Assembly: GCA_016342755.1 (NCBI GenBank)
Contig: JAEINS010000002.1
Span: 1 to 64,000, forward strand
Reading direction: 5' to 3'
From: Melioribacteraceae bacterium
GTDB taxonomy: Bacteria; Bacteroidota; Ignavibacteria; Ignavibacteriales; Melioribacteraceae
Length of the DNA stretch: 64,000 bases
Positions within the stretch are counted from its first letter, which is position 1. Each line of letters starts with the position of its first letter. Position numbers and translations under genes: made by a program. The notes beneath the pieces were generated by a model, which was given only the letters and a program-made list of their open reading frames with translations, did not search any database and was not told the origin of the DNA. Below are positions 34,985 through 45,000 of this stretch, piece after piece.

Positions 34985-37066
34985 CTATTCTTCTTCTTTT
35001 GATTTGTATTCTTCAATTACTTTTGCTTCAATATCTTTAGGTACGTATTCGTAACTATGGAATTTTCTGCTGTGCAATCCTCTGCCTTGTGTTAAACTTC
35101 TAAGGTGAGTTGAATATTTATATAGTTCTGATAACGGAACTAGAGCTTTAATAATCTGCCAAGGGCCTTCAGCATCCATTCCAAGTATTTTTCCTCTTCT
35201 ACTTGAAACATCACCCATTACATCACCCATATATTCTTCAGGAACTTTTATGGTAATTTCATAAATAGGCTCTAATAATAAAGGATCAGATTTTAAGAAA
35301 CCCTGCTTAAATGCATTTGTTGCGGCTAATTTAAATGATACCTCGTCAGAATCAACATTATGGTAACTGCCATCAAATAAAGTTACTTTAACATCAATAA
35401 TTACACTTCCGGTTAAAATACCTTTATTCATTATTTCTTTAAGACCTTTTTCTACGGCTGGAATATAGTTTTTAGGAACAACACCACCAACAATCCCATC
35501 AACAAACTCATACCCGGTTCCGCGAGGCTGCGGCTCAAGTTTTAAGTAAACGTGTCCGTACTGACCTCTACCGCCAGATTGTTTTTTATGCTTATATTCT
35601 GAAGAGTCGCATCTTCCTCTAATTGTTTCACGATAAGGAATTCTTGGCTCAGCAAGTTCAACTTCAACTTTAAAACGATCTCTTAATATTTTTTTGGCAA
35701 GATCTAATTGTAATTCTCCCTGACCAGAAACAATAGTCTGACCTAATTCCGGTTCAAACTTTGCTACTAAAGTAGGATCTTCTTCATGAATTGTATGAAG
35801 TCCGTTTGCAATTTTATCTTCATCACCTTTTGTTTTAGGTAATACAGCGCCACGAATTACAGGATCCGGGAAAGCTATTTTAGGTAATTGAATTGAAAAG
35901 TTTTTAGAGCAAAGAGTATCGGAGGTATGAGTATCTTTCAATTTAACAACAGCACCAATATCGCCGGCTAAAAGTTTAGAAATTTCTTTTCTATTTTTAC
36001 CGTTTACCACATATATCTGTCCTAATCTTTCAGGTTTATTTCTTGCAACATTTTCCAGATCATTACCGGTAGAAACACTGCCGGAATAAACTTTGAATAT
36101 TGAAAGTTCACCAACATGCTGTTCTGATAATGATTTAAATACAAATAGAGAAGGCTCACCATTAGGATCACATTTTACTTCAATTTCAGTATCTCCTTTA
36201 AGAGCTTTTACAGCACCTCTTTCGTTAGGAGCCGGAAAATAATTTACTACAAAATCCATAAAATCATTTGAGCCAACACCTTTTGTTGAAGAAATAGCGA
36301 ATACTGGTAAAAAACTTCCATTGATAATTGCGGTTTTTAATCCTTTTCCTAATTCTTCTTCGGTAAGTGTACCTTCTTCAAAAAATTTCTCTAATAATGC
36401 TTCATCAGATTCAGCAACTTTTTCAATTAGCTGCTCTCTTAATGCTTCTGCTTCTTCTTTTACATCGGCAGGTATATCGGCTAAAGTAACACTTTTGCTT
36501 CCAACTTCGCCATAAGTAACAGCTTTCATTTTTATAAGATCAATAACGGTATCAAAGTTAATACCTTCATTTGTTGGAAATGTAACTACCGTTGCGTCCG
36601 CAGATAAACGTTCTTTAACCATTTCTAATGTATCATTAAATTTAGAATGCTCGTTGTCGCATTTGTTAATAACAATAGCACCCGGTAATTTAGCATCTTT
36701 TACAAAACCCCAAGTCTGCTCTGTACCAACTTCAACGCCATCATTCGATTTTACCACAGCAATTGCGGTATCAACAACATGTAAGCTTGCTTTAACTTGT
36801 CCTAAGAAATCAGAATAACCTGGTGTATCTAAAAAGTTGATTTTTACATCTTTCCATTCAACGTGCAGCGGTGTAGCAGAAATAGAAATATGTCTTTCAA
36901 TTTCGTTTGCATTAAAATCTGATACTGTATTCCCTTCTTCGATCTTTCCCAGTCTGTTGGTTTCTCCCGCGGTAAATAACATCAACTCAGATAAGGAAGT
37001 TTTTCCACTTCCTCCATGCCCTATAAACGCAATATTCCTGATAGCATCAGGATTGAACTCTTTCAA
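34985..37066 (-). CDS. Elongation factor G-like GTPase (EF-G-2 type)
   Basis: 693-residue translational GTPase with all EF-G domains: GTPase (G1 GHGGSGKT at 16-23, G3 DTPGYSDF, G4 NKCD), domain II, domains III-V (QSGGRGQYGHVYL, SHRRGKILGM-like SSRRGKILGM). The G3 histidine that activates water in canonical EF-G (DTPGH) is tyrosine here, and G1 is GHGGSGKT rather than AHxDAGKT. This is the EF-G-2 type known from Thermus and others, so the gene is a paralogue and the canonical fusA should be elsewhere. Its own terminator follows. Confidence 0.9.
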   Translation of the reverse strand: MKEFNPDAIRNIAFIGHGGSGKTSLSELMLFTAGETNRLGKIEEGNTVSDFNANEIERHISISATPLHVEWKDVKINFLDTPGYSDFLGQVKASLHVVDTAIAVVKSNDGVEVGTEQTWGFVKDAKLPGAIVINKCDNEHSKFNDTLEMVKERLSADATVVTFPTNEGINFDTVIDLIKMKAVTYGEVGSKSVTLADIPADVKEEAEALREQLIEKVAESDEALLEKFFEEGTLTEEELGKGLKTAIINGSFLPVFAISSTKGVGSNDFMDFVVNYFPAPNERGAVKALKGDTEIEVKCDPNGEPSLFVFKSLSEQHVGELSIFKVYSGSVSTGNDLENVARNKPERLGQIYVVNGKNRKEISKLLAGDIGAVVKLKDTHTSDTLCSKNFSIQLPKIAFPDPVIRGAVLPKTKGDEDKIANGLHTIHEEDPTLVAKFEPELGQTIVSGQGELQLDLAKKILRDRFKVEVELAEPRIPYRETIRGRCDSSEYKHKKQSGGRGQYGHVYLKLEPQPRGTGYEFVDGIVGGVVPKNYIPAVEKGLKEIMNKGILTGSVIIDVKVTLFDGSYHNVDSDEVSFKLAATNAFKQGFLKSDPLLLEPIYEITIKVPEEYMGDVMGDVSSRRGKILGMDAEGPWQIIKALVPLSELYKYSTHLRSLTQGRGLHSRKFHSYEYVPKDIEAKVIEEYKSKEEE

Positions 37067-37102
37067 ATTACCTCCAAATATTTCTTAACCAAAAAAAATT
37101 AT

Positions 37103-37486
37103 TTAGTCTTTTAGCCTACTTAAAAAAGCAGAAATTCCTTTTGTTATTGCCGTAAGATTTATAATAAGATTTCTTATGGGATTTTCATCTCTTACTCTTA
37201 AACTGCCGCCTTTAACAAAACTGCCTACCCTATCTCTCAAATTTTCAACAAAATTAATACTTTCATCTACTTTAGCTTCAATTTCATTAGCAACTCCATA
37301 AAAGGTTTTACTTGTAGCTTCTATATTTGCTAATATAGGAATGGTTTTTTCGCTAATTTCATGTAGATCATGCTCAATATTCTTGAAAGATATAGTAATT
37401 TCCTTTATGTATTTTATTAAATAAATACATAAGACAGAGGCTGAAATTAATAATATTATTACAAATATATCTACTATGATATCCAT
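37103..37486 (-). CDS. DUF948-like membrane protein
   Basis: 127-residue protein with one N-terminal membrane helix (IIVDIFVIILLISASVLCIYL region), then a long helix with heptad spacing (ISEKTIPILANIEATSKTFYGV, given here as two words) that fits DUF948/YtxG-like proteins. The ATG at 37486 immediately follows the YtxH stop (TAGCATG), a coupled arrangement; the in-frame start at 37522 would overlap YtxH. The pairing of DUF948 and YtxH proteins is a common stress-envelope pair. Confidence 0.75.
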   Translation of the reverse strand: MDIIVDIFVIILLISASVLCIYLIKYIKEITISFKNIEHDLHEISEKTIPILANIEATSKTFYGVANEIEAKVDESINFVENLRDRVGSFVKGGSLRVRDENPIRNLIINLTAITKGISAFLSRLKD

Positions 37487-37487
37487 G

Positions 37488-37904
37488 CTACGCTTCTTTT
37501 TCAGCTTTATAGGCGTCAACACCAGCTTTAACGGCAGATTTTATTTTACCGCTTTCTTTATCTAATTTCTCTTTGCTTGTGCCAATAATACCCGAGCTTT
37601 TATCTTTAGCGTCACTTAATAATTTTTCAGATTCTTCAATTAAGCTGCTAACTTTAACTTTTGCATCTGCTATTAATTCTTCCGATTTTTTTTTGCCATC
37701 ATTTATTATTTCAGTGGCTTTTTCTTTAGCCTGATCAACAAGATTCTCTGCATCTTCAAGCAAATCGCCAGATTTAGTTTTTATATCTTCCCGCAATTCC
37801 TTTCCAGGTTTAGGAGCATACAATAAAGCAATAACGGACCCAACTATTGAACCTGCTAAAAATCCAAGAAACAATCCTTTTCCAACACCATTATCTTGTG
37901 ACAT
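37488..37904 (-). CDS. YtxH domain-containing protein
   Basis: 138-residue protein whose N-terminal glycine/alanine-rich helix (KGLFLGFLAGSIVGSVIALLYAPKPGKELR, seen at residues 9-38) is the YtxH signature. The rest is a lysine/alanine/aspartate-rich amphipathic coiled coil with repeating KSEELIADAK words, like apolipoprotein or LEA-type helices. GGAGG precedes the ATG. Function in the family is unknown and stress-linked; the pair with the downstream DUF948 gene suggests a membrane-associated complex. Confidence 0.85.
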   Translation of the reverse strand: MSQDNGVGKGLFLGFLAGSIVGSVIALLYAPKPGKELREDIKTKSGDLLEDAENLVDQAKEKATEIINDGKKKSEELIADAKVKVSSLIEESEKLLSDAKDKSSGIIGTSKEKLDKESGKIKSAVKAGVDAYKAEKEA

Positions 37905-38014
37905 AATAGACCTCCGTGTAATAAATAAATGAATTTTTTAAAATACTAAGTGACTTAACTAAAATCAAGGATTAGAAGCGTATTAATATAGATATAAGTA
38001 AAAATAGTGAAGAA

Positions 38015-38962
38015 TTATTTAGAATAAACTTTTCCAAATTTTCTTGTGTAAATAAGCAGAAAAATTATTCCTAATAAAATTGTAAACCAAAGAGTTACAG
38101 TTCGGGTAATAATTGTAATGGCAACCGCATTTTCATTGTTTATGTTAAAATGCATTAGCAGATAACTAAGTGAACCGTCTGTAATTCCCAATCCGCCAGG
38201 AAGCATTGAAGCCGCACCAACAACAATTGAAAATGCAAATATAAAGCTGGCCCATAAAAAGGAGAAATCACTATTAAAGCTATGTATAATTATATAAAAA
38301 GCATAAAACTCAAATATCCAGCCTATTGTATTTATTATTAATGCATTAATAAATGGAACAGGTTTAAGTAAAATATTCGATTTTTCGAAAACACCCATTA
38401 TTGACGGTCTATATTTTTTAAGAAAAGAAATTTTTGTTAAAATAGTAATGAAACCCTGAACGAATTTCTGATTGGAGAAAAGCAATAATATTAACCCAAT
38501 AAGACCCAGCAGAGTTAAAACTATTAAAATTCCAAAATTGTATAGAAAAATACCACAGGCTGTAATTATAAGTAAAGACAAAAATTCTGTAATTCTCTCA
38601 GCAATTATTATTGGTGATGAAACACTTAAGGGAATATCAGCATGTTTCTTTAGAGAATACGATTTAACAAATTCCCCTAATTTGCCGGGTGTTACGGCCA
38701 TTATTAAACTGCTAAAAAAAATCAACAGAGATTCAGAAGTCTTTATATTAATCTTTAATAATCTTAAATAATAAGACCATCTAAAAAAACGACTTAAATG
38801 AGTTAAAAAGGTTAAAAATAATAATAATGGGATTGTGAGCCAATTATAATTACCGAATGAATATATTACTAATTCATAATCCGCATAAACTGTAAACAAA
38901 ATATAGATGATAACTATTGCCAGTAAAGCAATAAGTATATGTTTTTTTACTTTGCCAGACAA
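38015..38962 (-). CDS. Lysylphosphatidylglycerol synthase TM-region (flippase-like) protein
   Basis: 315-residue polytopic inner-membrane protein with about seven to eight hydrophobic helices. It fits UPF0104/LPG_synthase_TM (YbhN, AglD) through FFSSLIMAVTPGKLGEFVKSYSLK, the conserved proline-glycine-glutamate loop, and the late ASMLPGGLGITDGSLSYLL region. No soluble catalytic domain is present. Family members move or modify lipids; the substrate here is unknown. It follows maf by 1 base. Confidence 0.85.
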   Translation of the reverse strand: MSGKVKKHILIALLAIVIIYILFTVYADYELVIYSFGNYNWLTIPLLLFLTFLTHLSRFFRWSYYLRLLKINIKTSESLLIFFSSLIMAVTPGKLGEFVKSYSLKKHADIPLSVSSPIIIAERITEFLSLLIITACGIFLYNFGILIVLTLLGLIGLILLLFSNQKFVQGFITILTKISFLKKYRPSIMGVFEKSNILLKPVPFINALIINTIGWIFEFYAFYIIIHSFNSDFSFLWASFIFAFSIVVGAASMLPGGLGITDGSLSYLLMHFNINNENAVAITIITRTVTLWFTILLGIIFLLIYTRKFGKVYSK

Positions 38963-38963
38963 A

Positions 38964-39542
38964 TTATATTATATCCAATAATGAAGTATAAATTTTTGAA
39001 ACCGGAAGACCCATAACATTGTAATAACATCCATTTATACCTGATACAAATATAGATCCAAGCGGATCCTGAATTCCATAAGCACCTGCTTTATCGAAGG
39101 GACTTTTTGTATCAATGTATTCTGCAATTTCCTTTTCTGATAATTTTTTGAAGGTTACATCCGTTTTTACAAAATCCAGAATTTTTATATTTTTTATCTG
39201 GTTGAATAAACAAAATCCGGTAATTACAGAATGAGTTTTTCCGCTAAGGCTATTTAACATATTAAGAGCATCAAAAGAATCAGCCGGTTTGCCAAGAATT
39301 TTATTATCTATCCCTACAATTGTATCGGCAGTTAAAATAATTCCGGGCTCAGATATTTCATCAATATTATCCATCTTTTCTTGGGCTAAACCTTTTGCAA
39401 TATCAACCGGAGTGTCCCCTTTCATAACTTCTTCTTCTAAATTAACTTTAAGAATTTTAATATTGGGAATAATATTTTGCAATAGTTGTTTACGTCTGGG
39501 TGATTTTGATGCTAAATAGAAAGGATAAGAAATATAAATCAT
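38964..39542 (-). CDS. Maf-family nucleotide pyrophosphatase
   Basis: 192-residue house-cleaning NTP pyrophosphatase. The Maf signature is complete: LASKSPRRKQLL at the N-terminus, ILTADTIVGIDNKILGKP with the catalytic Asp, SGKTHSVITGFCL, and the DKAGAYGIQDPLG loop. It removes modified nucleotides (dTTP/UTP type YhdE, or m7GTP type YceF); I cannot tell which. Length is normal. Confidence 0.93.
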   Translation of the reverse strand: MIYISYPFYLASKSPRRKQLLQNIIPNIKILKVNLEEEVMKGDTPVDIAKGLAQEKMDNIDEISEPGIILTADTIVGIDNKILGKPADSFDALNMLNSLSGKTHSVITGFCLFNQIKNIKILDFVKTDVTFKKLSEKEIAEYIDTKSPFDKAGAYGIQDPLGSIFVSGINGCYYNVMGLPVSKIYTSLLDII

Positions 39543-39547
39543 GTAGA

Positions 39548-39967
39548 TTATCTGAATAATGCTTTAATACTACCCCAGGTTTTTTTAGTAGTAGAAACTT
39601 TATCATGTGTAACAGAAATTGCTTTAACTTCTGCTTTACTTCCATCAGTTAAAATTATTTCCAATTTATAACAATAGAATGATCCGCTATTTGAAGACTT
39701 ATAAGCACTATTATCATTAAAAATGTAAGTGTAGCCAAATCCTTTTGATTTTTCTTCATGAATCGTAGTAAATTCTCCATCCATTGAAGTTCCTCTTAAA
39801 ACATTATAATGGTCAACTTCACTCTCGCTCGAAGATTCCCAGGTTACAACAATATCATCACCGGTACTCTGTGCTTCAAACCTAATTATTATTGCCCCTG
39901 CAAGAACTACACTAATGTTAAGTAAGAGGAGAATTACTCCTGTATATAATAAACCATGATTTTTCAT
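39548..39967 (-). CDS. Small secreted protein with fibronectin-type fold
   Basis: 139 residues: signal peptide (YTGVILLLLNISVVLAG) and about 110 residues of beta sandwich. The segment VVTWESSSESEVDHYNVLRG is the FN3-like entry (WxxxSExxxxxYxVxRG) common in FCB secreted proteins, followed by YCYKLEIILTDGSK. It has no sorting domain. It sits 5 bp before maf on the same strand. Possibly an adhesion-type or scaffold protein; inferred only. Confidence 0.7.
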   Translation of the reverse strand: MKNHGLLYTGVILLLLNISVVLAGAIIIRFEAQSTGDDIVVTWESSSESEVDHYNVLRGTSMDGEFTTIHEEKSKGFGYTYIFNDNSAYKSSNSGSFYCYKLEIILTDGSKAEVKAISVTHDKVSTTKKTWGSIKALFR

Positions 39968-40505
39968 GTCATGAATATATTTTTAAATATTAAATTTGTC
40001 AAGAAAAAATTTGAATTTATTTTTCTTTTAAAACAGACCTTATATTCCATTTTACAATTGGAAAGTACTATTTGTACAAAAACTTAATATTTCTACAAAA
40101 GAGCTAAACTTATTTTTTTATATTTTTAGTTGTCTTAGCCTTCCTTTTTAACGCTTCTTATTGTTTTTGTCTTTTTTTCTTCTGTATTTTCAATACTTTC
40201 CATTAACGGCTTAGTTGAAATTAAAAAGTTTTTTTTTGTATATTTCTCTCACATTATTAAATAATTTTATTTATATTAAAAATTCAATAATTGAAGTGAT
40301 AATATTTAATTTGATAATTTTTTCCTTATTGACAGGAAATTTTACTTCATAAAAAAAAATGCTTATTGGGGATATGTTAAAAGTTACTAAAGAAAAAACC
40401 TTTGGCTTCTTCGGCTCATCATTATTAATTCATCTCATTGAATTCCGTAATAATAAAATAATCTTATCTAATAGAAATTCTGTAAACTCACTTTTAGGAG
40501 GTTCT
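39968..40505. other. Divergent AT-rich intergenic region
   Basis: 538 bases between the divergent FN3-type gene and the T9SS cargo gene. It must hold two promoters. A TTGACA at 40329-40334 is the best -35-like word, but no good -10 box follows at 16-18 bases. A GTAC-flanked 14-mer near 40066 is weakly palindromic. An in-frame ATG at 40359 exists but has no site. No gene is supported. Confidence 0.5.
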
Positions 40506-41948
40506 ATGAAACGTCTTCACTTTATTCCTATCTTTTTATTATTTATTTCTACTCTTTCTTTTTCTCAAACTATGGATGGTGACTGGTCAGTTGCTTATGC
40601 CCTAACAGACGATGCGGCAAATGGAACTGGTTTAAATACTATCTCTGTTGCTGTTGTTGAAGAAGATGCATTTATCGGGTTGGTTCGCAGAGCCAGTGCT
40701 AGTACATATTATCTTGTAGGTTACCGTAATGCTGATTCAACTAGCGGCAGACTTGGCAGTTATCCTTATAACGCGTCTGAGCTAAAAACACTTTGGGTTA
40801 ATTTCTTTGATCAGAAATTTTTAAATGACGCAAAAGGAATTACTCACTGGAAAGATAATATTGTTCTTGTAGCTAATAATGATGAAGAACATAATCTGCT
40901 GGCGTTTGAATTAGGACAGGATTCAATTGCGTCTCATTCTAAACGATTATCTACAGGTGCAAATCCAATATGGGCAATTCATGCTGATAAAGCTGATCAT
41001 GTTTATGTTACTCAGGATGGTGATGATGCAACTGCTCCAAAAGTTTTAGTTTATCAGGGACCCGATGGCAACAATAGCTGGTCTTCAGGTTATCTTGGAA
41101 ATCCTATTCAGGAAATTGAATTACCTGTAACAGGAACTGCGCGTGGTATTACAACTAATGATGATGGTTCTTATTTATATGTTTCTACTTTTGAAGCGGA
41201 AAAAATATTCTGTTATAAAGGAAGTCCTGAAACTGGTTACACGTTAAATAATGATTTTAATTTTGATTTAAACGATACATTAAAAACTGAAGCAGATACA
41301 TTATATGCCGGTAACTGGGAAGTTGAATTAATGCCGGAAAAAAATATTCTTTTTGTATCCACACATTTCGATTTCCAGGGCGGAACCGGATACCAATACG
41401 GTAGAATTTATGCGGTTAATCCTAACACTGCAGAAATTTTAGATACAATTGATGTTGCTGAATGGAACTATAGTGTAAATGACGCTTATGATAATAGAAA
41501 TCAGCAGAATGGTATTTCTTCCGGTTATACTTCTCCTTACGCAGTTGATTTTGATGAAAACAACAATTTATATAGTGTGTCATTTTTTGGCTGGACAGTT
41601 GATAAATGGTCATACTCAGGTGAGTTCCCAACAATAGAACTTGGCGCAACTGGAATTGAACTTGCTGACAACAATTTACCTGAAGAGTTTAGTTTAAGTC
41701 AAAATTACCCAAATCCTTTTAATCCATCAACAACAATTAATTTTTCAATTGCAAAATCTACTAATATAGAGTTATCTATATATACAATTACTGGTGAATT
41801 GGTTGGAAAACTAATTGATTCGCAAAATTATGCAAGCGGTAACTACAATTTAACTTTTAATGCTTCAAATCTTGCCTCTGGTACTTATATATACCAGTTA
41901 AAAGCTGATAATGTACAATTTACAAAAAAAATGATGTTACTTAAATAA
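40506..41948 (+). CDS. Secreted beta-propeller-like T9SS cargo protein
   Basis: 480-residue secreted protein. The start is set at ATG 40506 (AGGAGG just upstream); the upstream in-frame ATG at 40359 would bury the signal peptide. Signal peptide RLHFIPIFLLFISTLSFS. The body has repeats typical of beta-propellers (GITTNDDGSYLYVSTFEAEKI, ILFVSTHFDFQGG, YAVDFDENNNLYSVSFFG). A type IX secretion sorting domain begins near residue 400 (QNYPNPFNPSTTINF, KKMMLLK end). A terminator follows. Ligand unknown. Confidence 0.85.
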   Translation: MKRLHFIPIFLLFISTLSFSQTMDGDWSVAYALTDDAANGTGLNTISVAVVEEDAFIGLVRRASASTYYLVGYRNADSTSGRLGSYPYNASELKTLWVNFFDQKFLNDAKGITHWKDNIVLVANNDEEHNLLAFELGQDSIASHSKRLSTGANPIWAIHADKADHVYVTQDGDDATAPKVLVYQGPDGNNSWSSGYLGNPIQEIELPVTGTARGITTNDDGSYLYVSTFEAEKIFCYKGSPETGYTLNNDFNFDLNDTLKTEADTLYAGNWEVELMPEKNILFVSTHFDFQGGTGYQYGRIYAVNPNTAEILDTIDVAEWNYSVNDAYDNRNQQNGISSGYTSPYAVDFDENNNLYSVSFFGWTVDKWSYSGEFPTIELGATGIELADNNLPEEFSLSQNYPNPFNPSTTINFSIAKSTNIELSIYTITGELVGKLIDSQNYASGNYNLTFNASNLASGTYIYQLKADNVQFTKKMMLLK

Positions 41949-41954
41949 ACAAAC

Positions 41955-41982
41955 GGGGAAGAAAATCTTCCCCACAATTTTT
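41955..41982 (+). terminator. Terminator after the first T9SS cargo gene
   Basis: GGGGAAG (41955-41961) pairs with CTTCCCC (41967-41973), followed by ACAATTTTTAATT. The next cargo gene begins 37 bases later behind its own GGGGAGG site. Confidence 0.85.
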
Positions 41983-42019
41983 AATTCACACTTTCACTCA
42001 CAATTTATGGGGAGGCATT

Positions 42020-45000
42020 ATGAATAGGAAAATACTATCCTTTTTGTTAGCCTTATTATTAGCAACAAACTTTATTTACGCGCAAGACCAAGAATTTGTA
42101 AGAAAAGCTGTAATCCCGGTACCTGATATTGAAAATGGTGGTTTAGGAAACGTACTATCCGGTTTAGATATTGATGGTGACGGAATGCAGGAAATTTATG
42201 CAGTTAATAACAACTGGAATGATTCAGGCCAGGAGTTAATCCCTTCTATTTATAAGTATGAATATGATGGTAATGATTGGGTTCTTGTCTGGAAAGCAAC
42301 TCCAAATATTCCGGCACAAAATACATGGCCAATACTAATGAGTGGCGACTGGGATAAGGATGGAAAAGAAGAAATTATCTGGGGAGTTGTAAACAACACA
42401 AGTGATTCTAATCCTAATCCATCTAGAATTCTTGTTTATGAAGAAGCTGGTGATGGAAGTGATAACCTGGGTATTGCTGATGGCGATAACTGGTTGCCAA
42501 ATGCTTCTAATCCTTTAACTGACAAACAAAAAGTTAATATTCGTCCGTTTAAAGCAATGCTAATGGATGTTGATGAAGACGGAACTGACGAACTAATCTT
42601 TGCTGACAGAGGCGGAGAATTTTCTTTTGGTGTTGTTTCTGTAGACAATATTCCTGATGATGGAAATGGCTCTGAAGTTTGGGACATTGAAGTTATTGGT
42701 AATGAACTTGAATCATTCTACCGTTCTGCTATGATTGAAGTACCTGAAAATGCTGGAACAGCAGGTTTTGGTAATGCAGTTAGCGGCGTTGACTTTGATA
42801 ATGACGGAAACAAAGAAATTTATGCTGTAAATAATAACTGGGGTGATGTAGGTGATGAATTGATCCCTCAGATATATAAGTATGAAAACAATGGAAATGG
42901 CTGGGAAATTGTTTGGCAGGCTACTTTAGGTGTTCCTTTACAAAATACATGGCCTGCATTAACAACTGGCGATCTTGATAAAGATGGTAAGATGGAAGTT
43001 ATTTGGGGACCAGTAAATTATACTGATGCCACTTCAAATCCAAATCCTCCAAGAATTGTTGTTTTTGAAGCTATTGGTGACAGCACAGATATTATGGGTG
43101 TTGATGACGGATTAGGCGGTTATAAGCCTAACGCGGAATGGCCAATTGTAAACGTTGATATGTCTAATGAAAGACCTATTAGATGGCATGTTGCTGATAT
43201 TGATGGTGACAACACTGATGAAATAGTATTTGGAGCCAGAGCTGGCGATCTTAGATTTGGTGTCGTATCAGTATCTGACATTCCTGATGCTGGTGACGGA
43301 TCTGAAACCTGGACTTTAGAAACTTCCGCTCTTGATGCTACATTAACAGTTGCCGGAGGTACAATTTATGATATCGCTATTCTAGATAATTCTTTATATC
43401 TATTTCACTCTACTGGCGATGTAACTCCTGTAAGATATAATAGCGGAACATGGACTACAGATCCTATAGTTGTAGGAGGAATGCCGGGCGGATCATGGTT
43501 ATCAGCCGAAGTAGTTGATTTAGACTCAAACGGAACAAAAGAAATGTTAGTCGGTAGCTGGTCAAGTGGTACTGATACACAAATATATTTATTACAAGAA
43601 GATGGTGCCAGTCTTACAACTACTCCTATTGCTGAGTTACCTTTAGCTGGTGGTAGAATTTACGGTGGTGCTTCTGGTGATCTTGATAATAATGGTCTGC
43701 TAGATTTCGTATATAGCTCGCGTGATTCTGATCCCAATGGAATTGTTTGCCGTGTTGAGTATTTAGGCGGTGACATAACTAGTACTGAAAGTTATAAAAC
43801 TACTGTAATTGACTATGATGCACCTATAGCTGGTGGCCGTTGGGGAACAGTTAATGTTGCTAATTTAGATGACGACGCTGATGATGAAATATTGTATACT
43901 AGTACCGTTGGCGGTGCAGCTCCATTAGTAATATTAGACAGAACTTCAATGTCAGGATCGAAATGGGATTTTGCATATATGAATGAAAAATTTTATTTCA
44001 CTTCACTTTCTGGTACATCAATTCAGTCAGTTAAGCATACTCAATTTGGCTGGATGCTTGGTTCAGTACAAACGTTACCTATCGGCGGTACATTTAAATC
44101 AGCACAAGTTGCCGATATTGATGGCGATATGACTGAAGAAATGGTAATTGCTGATTATTATAGTGGTGGTATATATCTGTTGCAGGATAAAGAAAATTCT
44201 TTAGAAGTTTCAAAAATTGCCGATGCAGCTCCTCTTGGTGCAACTAAATTAACTGGTGGTGCTAGTGGTGATATTGATGGTGATACAAACATTGACTTTG
44301 TATTTGGTTCAAGAGATAATATCCCAAATTCATCAGTGTATAGAATTGAATATAAAGGTGATGGTGACATTACAAGCATGGATAGCTATGAATTATCTGT
44401 TTTAGATAGTTCTATTGTTGCAGTCGCTGGTCAGATAGATGCGATTAACGTTGCAAATGTTGATGATGATGGTGATCTGGAAATAATATATACCGGAACT
44501 CCTAGGGGAAGCGATGTAATTCCAATAGTAATCTTAGATCTATTTAGAGCAGTTCAAAAAGTATCTATTGCTGATGCTAGAATTGACTCTGATAATAATT
44601 TTGTTCCTGATCTATTAGATTCTTCAGTTACAATTATTGGTGTAATCACTACTCCAAATCTTCAAGCAAATTCTGGTGATCTTGGTCATTACTTACAAGA
44701 TGAAACAGCTGGTATATTCTTATTTGCACCTGGCGATTCTACTGAATTAGCTATTGGTGATCAAATTCAGGTAACCGGTAAAATTACACAGTATAGCGGT
44801 TTAACTGAAATAGTTATAACCAGCTTCGATGCTGATGCAATAAAATTAGGTAAAGGTACCGTTACACCAAAAGAAATAACTGTGCCCGAGCTTAATACAA
44901 AAGGTGAAATGTATGAAGGTTCTTTAGTTAAAATTAAAGGCGTTGCTAAAATGGAAGGCGCAAAAGACTGGCCTCAAAACGCAACTAACTCTGGAACTTC

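Noticed and set aside
40359-40505. Upstream in-frame ATG of the first cargo gene.
   Set aside because: It has no ribosome site and would place 49 residues before a clear signal peptide; the ATG at 40506 has AGGAGG.
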